NCBI GenBank assembly: GCA_019828545.1
Contig: JACVRA010000315.1
Location: 1 to 38,677 of the forward strand
DNA length: 38,677 nt
Direction of reading: 5' to 3'
From: Paracamarosporium sp. OC-R06-R3
Taxonomy: Eukaryota; Ascomycota; Dothideomycetes; Pleosporales; Didymosphaeriaceae
The notes beneath the pieces are model-generated. The model was given only the letters and a program-made list of their open reading frames with translations. It was not told the origin of the DNA and made no database searches. The translations under genes were made by a program, and so were the position numbers. Of this stretch, positions 19,254 through 27,962 are shown one piece after another. Position 1 is the first letter of the stretch. Each line of letters opens with the position of its first letter.

Positions 19254-21088
19254 ATGCAAAATGTTGCCTGGAGGAATTCCTCCTTCGTCTGGTATATTTC
19301 TATAGTGATTCTAGGTATCGTCATCAGTACGACTTTATACGTACGTTCTGCGCCGCTCTGTGTCTCCTTGGAAGATCATGCTATCAGAAAGTCCTTACGC
19401 AAGTACTGACACAGCTCAAGGCTCTGGCCGTCTGCGTATACAGAGCACACTTCCATCCGCTTGCCAAATACCCTGGGCCGTTACTTGCAAAAGTCACCAA
19501 TCTGTATTCGGCATACCATGCATGGCGCGATGACATCCACATCGACCTTTGGAAATGCCACGAGAAATATGGTACCGTATACAATTTAAAATCTTCATGT
19601 CTACATGAGCTGAACAGAAAAACAGGTAATTATGTACGGTACGCTCCCGACCACATTTCGTTCTACCGTGCAGATGCGATTCGAGGTAAAACCCTTGCAC
19701 ACGTTCACCCACAGTGCCTGCTGACCTATGTAGACATATATGGTATGCGAAGCAATCTTAAGAAGTCGACGACTTACAACGTGCTGGTCCACAAAGCTCC
19801 AAACACCTTGACGCTCCGGGACAAAACTGAACACGCCCGCAGGCGGCGTGTGATGAGCCAAGGCTTTTCGGATGCTGCCTTACGTGTCTTTGTGCCCAGG
19901 ATACTGGCAAATGTTGAAAAAATGTGCATGTTATTGGAGAAGGACATGGATAGCCACCAGAAGTGGACGAAATCTCGAGACATGGCTACTTGGTGTAAAG
20001 TATTGTATGACCTCTACATGATCAAGCCACTAATGCAGTACAGTTGATCGCTTGACATTTGACATCATGTCCAGTGTCATATTCAGCGCCGAATATGACA
20101 CTCTTCAAAAGGAAGATTTCCACCATGTAATGAGCTCGATTGAAGAGTCTAACGTGCGAATGAGTGTTCTTCTCCAAGAGGCAAAGTTGCATTGGTGGCG
20201 ATTAGATAAAAGACTGTTTCCAAAATCCATTCAAGCAAGGAACAAGTTTGTCAAATTCGTTAGCGGAGTGTTGAGCCAACGAATCAAGAATGCAGACATT
20301 GCAAATGGGGATATATTCTCCTTCTTCCAGAACGCAAAGGACCCCATGACAGGGCGAGGTTTTGAAATGAAGGAGCTGGCAGCGGAGACGGCCACGCTTA
20401 TTGTTGCAGGTGAGCTACTACCGCCGAGTTCGTTAATCAACCCCACTTCCCACTAACTATGTTGAAAGGCTCGGATACTACATCAACGGCAATGGCGTCA
20501 ACCCTCTTCTATCTGAGCAAAAACACTGCGGCCTACGCACGTCTCAGCAATGAGCTCCGTTCTCGATTCAAGAAGCCCTCGGATATTGTCCCCGGCCCAG
20601 CGCTGACCCAATGCACTTACCTCCGCGCTTGCATCGACGAAGCCCTGCGTATGTCCCCACCAGCTGGCGGGCCGCTGTGGCGGGAAGTACAGCTTGGTGG
20701 TGCGACCATTGACGGTCAATATATTCCGGCAGGGTACGATGTGGGCGTTGGCGTGTACAGTGTTCACCACAACCCCGCATACTACTGTGATCCGACCGTC
20801 TACAAGCCGGAACGTTGGATCAAGCCGGAGAGCGAAAGTGAGCAGTTGGTACAAGCGAGGGCGGCTTATATGCCTTTTTCTATCGGAACGCGTGGCTGTA
20901 TTGGCAAGAGTCTGGCACTTGTCGAGTTGACGCTCGCGCTGGCGAATCTTGTCTGGCGGTTCGATATAAAAGGGGAAGAAAGCGACACAAGGAAAGAGTT
21001 TTTGCTCAAGGACCATGTCACTGGGGCGAAAAAGGGTCCTGTATTGGAATTTAGCAGAAGAACGACTGACAAGCTGGGTTCAAAATAA
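19254..21088 (+). CDS. Cytochrome P450 (benzoate-4-monooxygenase / TRI11-like group)
   Basis: Six exons (19254-19340, 19421-19571, 19626-19685, 19734-19994, 20044-20409, 20469-21088) encode 514 residues. The start MQNVAWRNSSF is followed by a membrane anchor (FVWYISIVILGIVIST), placing it in the ER membrane. Exon joins restore the usual family text: HPLAKYPGPLLAKVTNLYSA, HEKYGNYVRYAPDHISF, ATWFDRLTFDIMSSVIF and IVAGSDTTSTAMAST (I-helix). Then come the K-helix DEALRMSPP, KPERWI and the heme loop FSIGTRGCIGKS with Cys452. All introns are 48-80 bp and most have clear CTAAC/CTGAC branch sites. No stop or frameshift remains after splicing. The family oxidises aromatic, terpenoid or polyketide substrates; the substrate here is unknown. 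It is divergent from the aminotransferase and convergent with the next P450. Confidence 0.9.
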
Positions 21089-21435
21089 GATGCCAACACA
21101 AATGCTGAATGCATACGTCACACAATAAACTAAAACCACGTTTCACAATGCATCATCTGTGACGCATCATGCTACCGTGGCGGTTCCTCAATGAGTTATA
21201 GTTGACTGGATTTCGTCCTTCCAAGTCGACATGACATAATTTGATGCTATACAGTACTTGAACTATGGACGGCAGTAGTGATGCCTGGCATGGCGTAGAG
21301 GACGCCGCATCTAGCAACACCTTTCTCAGAACCACGAAGCCTGTACCGTCCTGTCCGGGAACTATAATGCCCATTCAGAGATCAATCCAATGACCATGCT
21401 GGTCCGCACGAATACCATAACCTTGGCCAATTCGT
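21089..21435. other. Convergent intergenic region between two P450 genes
   Basis: 347 bp between two 3' ends. No gene or repeat is seen. It should hold both polyadenylation regions, but I see no distinctive terminator. Confidence 0.5.
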
Positions 21436-23052
21436 CTATCTCACACTCACAAATCTGACCCTTGGCTCCGGAATTTGCCAAAAGCCTTCGAAGCGTGGAT
21501 CTCTCTCCCAATCAATGTCATGGGCATTCACCAGTTCCCAGTCAAAACACCACACCAACATAGCAAGGGCCTTTCTCATCTCCAAAAGGGCCAGATTGAG
21601 TCCCAAGCATCCTCGTGGCCCTAACGAGAACGGGCGCGCAGCACCTTTGTCGTCGGTATCGAACGTAGAGGAGTAGAAACGATGAGATGGTGGCAACCAA
21701 CGTTCAGGACAAAAGCTGCGATGATTGGTGAAGTATGAGCGCTCGTGGGTCGTTGTCCAAGAGGACGTGTGGACAGTGGTCTGTCATTGCATCAGTACAA
21801 GAGAATGGAACAATGTGGACGAGAGGGGAACATACTCCAGCAGGGACCATGTATCCATCCACAAGCGCACCGGGGCTGATTCGAGGCAAGCCGAACGCGG
21901 TTGGAGGGAATATTCGAAGACCTTCATCTATCACTGCACCGAGGTAAGGAAGGCCTTGAAGGGCTTCGCTCGTCATGTCTCCTTTAGCGGTGAAGCTCTC
22001 CCTGATCTCAGCCTGTAATCGCGACAGCGAGATGGGGCTCTTGGAGAGAAAATAGAGAATTGTAGTTAGCGCCGTCGCCGTTGTATCCGAGCCCGCAATA
22101 TCAAGGACGTTCGCTTGGGCAATCAGCCATTCTTCGGATTTGTTCTCCGCTTTATCAGATAGCAAATTCGAGAAGAAGTCCTGCCGGCCGATTTCAAGCT
22201 GCCTCGCGACCCTCGCCTGGACTTGCTTCTTAGAGAAATGCAAGAAAAGATCAAACTTCTTCTTGAAGCTCAGCGGTATGGACATGAGTATGAAGGGCCA
22301 CAGAAGAGGCAACCGGCGTCCGATCTGGAACATTGTGACAAGGTAGGCCCCATCGTGAATGGTGTCGATCCAGAAGTGGGATTTGGCAGCTTTGACAGCG
22401 CCAAAGGACTCCCCAAACGCCAGCTCGCCAATGATGTCGAAGCTCAACCAATTGAACCATTCTTTCATATTTACACCGGTAGATTTCGTGCCATGCTTAG
22501 CCAATTGAGAGACAAAGAGGTCGATGTACTCGACCAACAGGCCTTCCTGCTCTTTCAACGCTTTTGCACTGAACCCGTGGGAGAGCAGACGCCGCGTCTC
22601 ACGATGACGCTCAGGATTGCGTTCGGCCACAATACCGGGTTCCGGAAGGCCATGGTCGTAGAAAGTACCTTTGATGAAAGCCTGGTGGTCTTTCCCTGAG
22701 TGACCATAAATGTCGTTAAAGCTCTGTGTGGTGCTGAAAGAGAGTTCGTTGGGAGCAATGCGCACGACGGGACCGTATTGATTGTGTAGTTTTTCGATCT
22801 CGAACGGATAACGCCCACCCACCCAGATGTAGGCATAGAAGGCATTTGATATGGCCGCGATTCTGGGGCCTGGATAGTTGGTCAGGGGATGGTAGAAGAG
22901 GAGGTAGATGGATCGGCAGACAGCGTAGATGGTCACCTCAACACTGGCCTTCAGTACGCGTCGCACGCAGCAGTCAGTTGTAGTCAAGAATGAGCACTCA
23001 CCGATGCTAGAACTAGCAGAAGCAGCTGTGTCAAGGTAATGGGCAATGCCAT
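21436..23052 (-). CDS. Cytochrome P450 (isotrichodermin C-15 hydroxylase-like)
   Basis: Three exons (23052-23002, 22948-21836, 21780-21436) encode 502 residues. The 51-bp first exon ([17 protein letters not shown]) supplies the membrane anchor and joins [20 protein letters not shown] through a GTGAGT/CTGAC intron. The second intron, 21781-21835 (GTATGT, CTGAT, ACAG), links MVPAG to [16 protein letters not shown]. Landmarks: [20 protein letters not shown] near the N-terminus, I-helix [15 protein letters not shown]-helix [16 protein letters not shown], and heme loop [12 protein letters not shown] with Cys446. The closest pattern I recall is the isotrichodermin C-15 hydroxylase / benzoate 4-monooxygenase group. 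It resembles the neighbouring plus-strand P450 in organisation but is clearly divergent, so it is not a recent duplicate. No lesion is seen. Confidence 0.9.
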
Positions 23053-23444
23053 GATGGCGACAGTTGGCAGCATCTCAGGTGTAGCGAGCACGAGGAACAT
23101 GAACCAAGGGGACCTGTGTAGACACCATCCGCGGGGACGCAGCTGGCTGAGGTAGCATTGTTTTTGTGTCCGAGTGGTGCATCTCGGGGAGTTTGATGGT
23201 AGATGATGGCATTCGGCAGTGGTGAAGTGTACAGCGGCCGGCGCCGGCATCATTTGTCTCCGGTGCCTACTAGGCCCCCCGAAACAGCCTAGCGTGTTGT
23301 GCTGCATCTCAGCCACGTGCGTCGGGCCACGTCAAAATTCCGATTCCGCCTTATTAGTCATGCCCATCTCACTGCTTATACACAGTACAAATAACCATTC
23401 CCCCTAGCTCTAGAGTATGCCAACCGCGATGCTACGACTGACCC
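23053..23444. promoter_or_regulatory. Divergent promoter between a P450 and the Rae1 gene
   Basis: A 392-bp interval between outward-facing ATGs. It contains a perfect 12-bp palindrome GCCGGCGCCGGC at 23,237-23,248, built from inverted CCG/CGG triplets such as Zn2Cys6 regulators bind, lying 185 bp upstream of the P450 start and 197 bp upstream of the Rae1 start. Confidence 0.45.
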
Positions 23445-24603
23445 ATGGCCTCCCTGATGGTGCCCTCAAGACCTGACATCGAACTTGCCGACGGTCCCTC
23501 GGACACCGTCGCCGCCCTCGCCTTCTCGCCCGCGGCTAACCACCTTGCCGTCGCGTCGTGGGACTCCAAGCTTCGCATCTACGACCTCACCCAATCGCAT
23601 ACTGGCCAAGGCAAAGCGTTGATCTCGTTCGACGGTCCCGTCTTGGACTGTCAATGGCTGAAGGTACATAACGCCCCCCCGCCTCTTTTAACTAGCGGGA
23701 CGGCCCGCTCACACTACCGCTACACTTAGGATGGCCACAACGTCGTTGGCTCTAGCGTAGATAAAACGGCCCGCCTTCTGAACATAGACACCGGCGCTAC
23801 ACAGCAGGTCGCCGCTCATGACGAGCCAATCAAGTGTATCCGTGCCTTTGAGGTCAACAATACTGAGATGATCGTGACTGGCTCGTGGGACAAGACCATC
23901 AAGTATTGGGACTTGCGGCAGCAAAGTCCGGCAGCCACTGTCGAGTGCAAGGAACGCGTCTACTCCATGGATGTCAAAGCCAAACTGCTTGTCGTTGCAA
24001 CCGCCGATCGCTGGTTGCAGGTTGTGAACCTTGACAGCCCCACCACCATCTACAAGACTGTGCAGAGCCCCTTGAAATGGCAGACACGGGTTGTGAGCTG
24101 TTTCAACGACGCTTCTGGATATGCCATCGGTAGCGTCGAGGGCAGGTGCGGGTTCCAATACGTCAACGACAAGGACTCCAGGTACATCATCTGTTGGGGA
24201 GGCTTCGTGATCCCTCCTTCATCTCCTTGCTGATCTATCGCATAGCCTGAATTTCACCTTCAAATGCCCCCGCGACGCTCCTGTCAACGCTACTACCAAG
24301 GTCTACTCCGTCAATGCCATTTCATTTCACCCCGTCTACGGCACCTTTAGCACCGGAGGTGCAGATGGGACCTTCCATTTCTGGGACAAAGATTCGCACT
24401 CGCGATTAAAGGCATTCAAACCTGTTGGGGGCTCCATCACCGCCTCAGCCTTCAACGCCGATGGTACCATTTTCGCTTATGGGATTGGCTATGACTGGAG
24501 CAAGGGATATAGCTTCAACAACCCACAGTATCCTTTGAAAGTTATGCTGCATCCGGTCCAAGAAGACGAGTGTAAACCTCGCGGCTCAGTGAAGAAGAAG
24601 TAG
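23445..24603 (+). CDS. rae1: mRNA export factor Rae1/Gle2, WD40 nucleoporin
   Basis: Three exons (23445-23663, 23730-24181, 24246-24603) encode 342 residues, near the usual 340-370. It is a WD40 propeller; repeat landmarks include LAVASWDSKLRIYDL, GSSVDKTARLLNI, IVTGSWDKTIKYWDLR and GTFSTGGADGTFHFWDKD. The C-terminal signature NPQYPLKVMLHPVQEDECKP, then RGSVKKK, is diagnostic of Rae1/Gle2, and DKDSSLNFTFKCPRDAPVN spans the second splice. Rae1 binds the Nup98-type GLEBS motif at the nuclear pore and promotes mRNA export, with a spindle role in some species. It has no obvious metabolic role, so this housekeeping gene sits as an unrelated neighbour between P450 genes. The first ATG at 23445 is chosen; a second Met at residue 5 is an alternative. 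Confidence 0.92.
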
Positions 24604-25037
24604 TATGCGAATGAGTAGTGGAAGAGACTCATGTTCGAATAAATAAAAAAAGTTGTGACTAGGATGTCTACGGCTAGGCCAAGTAATTGGGCAGCTGGAG
24701 TCTCTTTCATGAGAAAAGCGGATACTCGCACTAGTGAAGAAATAGCGAGGCATTGTAATGTGCATGCAAGATTTCCCTTTTAATTGCTCTCTTCTGTGAT
24801 TGCCGCCCACACTATTTCTCCACCAGTGCGAGTATCCTGTTACCCCTTCTCAGGTTTTTTGCGACATCTCTTTGATATTCCTCGTCGGCCCTGTTCAATG
24901 TGCACAAGAATCACCTATTACCACATATGCATGTCACGAGCCGTCATTCGTTCATTATGGAGATATTGAGAATTTCTTAGCATCACCATGTCCTTAACGC
25001 ACCAAGCATCCGCGTCCATATCCCAGCACAACTCCGC
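24604..25037. other. Convergent intergenic region with a long inverted repeat
   Basis: 434 bp between the 3' ends of the Rae1 gene and the third P450. No gene is seen. It holds the inverted repeat at 24,720-24,837. Confidence 0.5.
24720..24837. repeat. Inverted repeat with 28-bp arms
   Basis: The arms 24,720-24,747 (starting GGATACTCGCACTAGTG) and 24,810-24,837 (ending CAGTGCGAGTATCC) are complementary at 25 of 28 positions. The three mismatches are all transitions. The 62-bp spacer shows no coding frame and no target-site duplication is evident. It could be a small MITE relic or a hairpin at the convergent 3' ends. Confidence 0.65.
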
Positions 25038-26581
25038 CTAAGCAGCGGCGCTGACATCCTTTCTTTTGGAGAACCTAAAATAGATGGGCGGTCGATTGGC
25101 GATATCATCAAACTCGGAGACCATGGGAATCGTGTACGTGGGGCTCGTAATCTCAACATCATATCTCCTCAAAATACCTGCCACCAAACCGATCATTTGC
25201 TTTTCGGCAAACACCCTGCCGGGACAGTGGGTGCTCCCACCCCCGAAAGGCTTGGTGGTCTTGGCATGTCCTTCACCCTCACCACCAAGAGCCTTATCCA
25301 AGAAGCGTCGTGGATGGTAGCCATCTGGGTCGGGATGCAACTTCTCATCGAAATGCATCAGACCGCAGGGGATGGTAACGACATTCCCCTTCTGCAGACC
25401 CCATGCTCGGTCCTTGCCCATGACCTGCGTATCGGCAATGACTTCCCGCACGGTCAGAGAGTTGTTATGCATGCGTAGTGTCTCGTGCCAGATGGAGCGA
25501 AGAAGAGGCACTTTCTGCGGAATGATCTGGACGAGCTCGGCGGGTGCAAGGCCCTGGTAGCCCGCCGCTGTGAGCTCGTCTCTTACTTGGTCGATGAGTC
25601 CAGGCGTCTCGAGGATGTGGAGCATTGCCAGATAGCCTGTGGGCATGGAATTGAGGAGCGAGCTGCTCTTGCTGATTAGTATGTTTGGGCCAACCATAGG
25701 GATGATCGAGGTCTGAATTGTACTTACGCAAACATGGTTCTTAGCAAGTCTGCCCCCTGCGTCATGGGACTGATGCCGTGCGAGTTCAGATACTTTGTTC
25801 TCTCCGCAATGTACGTGCTCACGTCCTTTCTCGTGTCGATGTTTTCGATGAGATTCGCAAAAGCTAGGATCAATCTTTCACGTGCGTCGTAGGATTTGCG
25901 ATATAGGAACTTGGGCGCGCGAAACATGAGGCCCCAGAACCCGTCTCTGACCATGATGGTCAAGTCGTCCAAAAGGCCGGGGTTCAATTCCAACGTCGTC
26001 TCACCATACATGGTCTGCACAGTCGCTTTGCCTTCCAGATCGACCACGGCTTTTAAGCCTGCCTCGTTGACCGCTTTGTTTGGACTGGCTTCGATTCTCT
26101 GATCCAGCTTCGTTAGCTGCTCCTCCAGTTTCGTAAAGTACTTTTCGGTAATGACTTGGTTCTTTTCCGGTTGGAGCAGCCAGTCGGTGTCGATGCGGTG
26201 CCACTCGGGCTTGATACCCCACATCTTGTCCGCATCGCGCTTAGTGAAGCCCCAGATGGAGATGTAGATGAAGCGGACGAAACCACGGATGTGTAGCGAC
26301 TTTCCCTGCTTATGTATGGCGGCCACGTCTGCTGGATCATGGAATATGTAGTGTTTGCGACCGCCAATCAGGGCGGAGAAGGGCTGCTCGTGATTCTTGT
26401 CACTGGCCCATCGATAGAAGGATCGCTTGTCCATTGCAAAGGTAAAGGTGTGGCCGAAGAAGGGGATCCACGTGGGAATCTCGTTGGGCTCATTGGGAAG
26501 TCTACCCGTGCGGAATAAGAAGCGATACGCGGCTAGGAGGAGGATGGAAATGCCTCCAACGACAAGGGAAATGGCAGGCAT
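25038..26581 (-). CDS. Cytochrome P450, CYP7/CYP8-like fungal group
   Basis: Two exons (26581-25728 and 25671-25038) encode 495 residues. The intron 25672-25727 has a GTAAGT donor and a CTAATCAG branch/acceptor and keeps the frame from LLRTMFA into [17 protein letters not shown]. The N-terminal anchor is [18 protein letters not shown], followed by a Pro-rich hinge ([17 protein letters not shown]). The K-helix is HETLRMHN, then [27 protein letters not shown], and heme loop [16 protein letters not shown] with Cys434. The [10 protein letters not shown] style and the degenerate I-helix ([14 protein letters not shown] in place of AGxDTT) are typical of the CYP7/CYP8-like fungal P450s often annotated as 7-alpha-hydroxylase or prostacyclin-synthase-like. 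Some of these do rearrangements rather than hydroxylations. The substrate is unknown. No lesion is seen. Confidence 0.9.
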
Positions 26582-27540
26582 GGTGAGAGTGTTGCAGACC
26601 GTGAAGTAGAATGTCCCAGCAAGTCGTGATTAGCATAGACTGTAGGCGTGTGCGGCCTACCTGGCTCATGACCATACACTGATTTCATATCTATCTACTG
26701 TACTCCGTGCTTTGCACGGAGCACTATACAAATCCACTGCCCGATCGAAGAGCGAACAAGCCTCCGAATAAGCCCAAGAGAGCGACTATGCACGTGATCG
26801 GAACTCGGGGTCGCGGCCTTCTTCTTGTGCCGCTTACAAGCTACGTAGTACAGACTTGGCCTAGTGCTTCTGAGATCCATATTTCCCCGCGGCGCGGCGC
26901 AGGGAGGAAATCCTCCCCCGCGGAAGTAGTGCGCTAACGTGACAGCGCTTGCTACATGAGGCTAGCCAGAACGCGCTAGTGGAAACATAAGCTTTGGGCA
27001 AAAGTCTTGGGTGCCGCTCTGACTCCGTTTACTCCTCATCCGTCGCCGAAACGGCTGCTTCATCTACAGTTACTTTGATGTCCGCCACTGGCAAACGGCT
27101 GTCCCCCGGATTCATGCCACAATGGCATCAAACAATGCCTTGAACATTCAGTCGTGCACCGTTCAAGACGATGACGTCTTTGGGCCTGTTGTCGCGTCTT
27201 CGTGTCGTGGCGGCTTCGACTTCACGCTGCTCTTCGAGCAAGCCATCCTCTCTTGTGGCCCTTCGGCCCTTTTTCTGCTCATCGTACCCCTCAGGATCAT
27301 CTAGCTCTACGGACGCCCTATCGTCACATCTCAGCGTCACCGAGCGCTACTAAAGAAAACTGTGAGCGCTGACCACTGTCATTACTGCCTGAAATCGCTA
27401 CACATACTCATGACTTGATTAATCTTTAGGCTGCCATAACACTCCTAGTAGCTGCTCAACTGACCTTGTTGATACTATAGGCAACGAAGCCTGCTCTGCG
27501 AACACCGGCGTCAGTCCCCTCCGCCGCTTTGTCGTTTCTA
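26582..27540. other. Gene-poor region upstream of the third P450, with hairpins
   Basis: Contains a perfect 8-bp hairpin CTCCGTGC-TTT-GCACGGAG (26,703-26,721). Further on is a GC-rich double palindrome: CCGCGG at 26,887-26,892 and 26,918-26,923, enclosing GGGAGGA-AA-TCCTCCC (26,902-26,917). These sit about 120 and 305 bp upstream of the P450 ATG. A possible minus-strand exon remnant lies at about 27,016-27,350. Confidence 0.45.
27016..27350 (-). other. Possible exon remnant, unassigned
   Basis: On the minus strand a charged, coding-like stretch (SVELDDPEGYDEQKKGRRAT, then LLEEQREVEA) is followed, after a stop and 9 bp, by GMNPGDSRLPVADIKVTVDE ending in SATDEE-stop. A TTTCTTTAG acceptor-like string precedes it. 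The text looks like a protein C-terminus, but I find neither a start nor a recognisable family. It could be the last exon of a lost gene. Confidence 0.2.
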
Positions 27541-27779
27541 ACTCAGGGCGGTAAATCTAGTAAGGGCTGACTGGAATAAACCTCGATGATAGAATATTCA
27601 CGCTAGGCGAAAATGCCTGTGTATATATCAGCACGGGGGCCCGCTGGATTATTTATAAAAACTAAACTAGAATTATGTTCCCATGGGCCATTTAGTTTGA
27701 GATTTGGGTTGCAAAATCAGCGCGTTAAGCTACACGTCCGAGCCCATTTGCAGTCCTAGAGACTGTATAGTTATAGACG

Positions 27780-27804
27780 TTAGGGTTACGAGTTAGGGTT
27801 AGGG
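27780..27804 (+). repeat. Interstitial telomere-type repeat
   Basis: Three TTAGGG units (27,780-27,785, 27,793-27,798, 27,799-27,804), the last two in tandem, occur within 25 bp. TTAGGG is the usual filamentous-fungal telomere unit. The stretch lies just upstream of the telomere-linked-helicase-type pseudogene, in the same orientation as that gene. Confidence 0.65.
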
Positions 27805-27962
27805 TAAGCTTAATGAGGCGGCGATTAGATTCCGGAGAGGGTTCTGAGAATATGCCAAACCTAGAGCAGGAGCAGAAATGCGTTAGAGCGCAAAGGATTC
27901 CAGGAGTAAAAAGGGACGCGTGATAGATAGTATAGGTAGCTGTAGGTATATATATTCAATTG

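Noticed and set aside
20498..21016. A 172-codon minus-strand frame opposite the first P450
   Set aside because: It is antisense to a P450 exon with all expected motifs, so it is a by-product of that coding sequence.
22223..22699. A 158-codon plus-strand frame opposite the second P450
   Set aside because: Antisense to the well-supported P450 exon 2; no motif of its own.
12815..26581. Identity with the gibberellin cluster, suggested by several P450s plus a DES-like gene
   Set aside because: The P450 types seen do not match the gibberellin set as I know it, no diterpene cyclase or GGPP synthase is present, and the aminotransferase does not fit that pathway.
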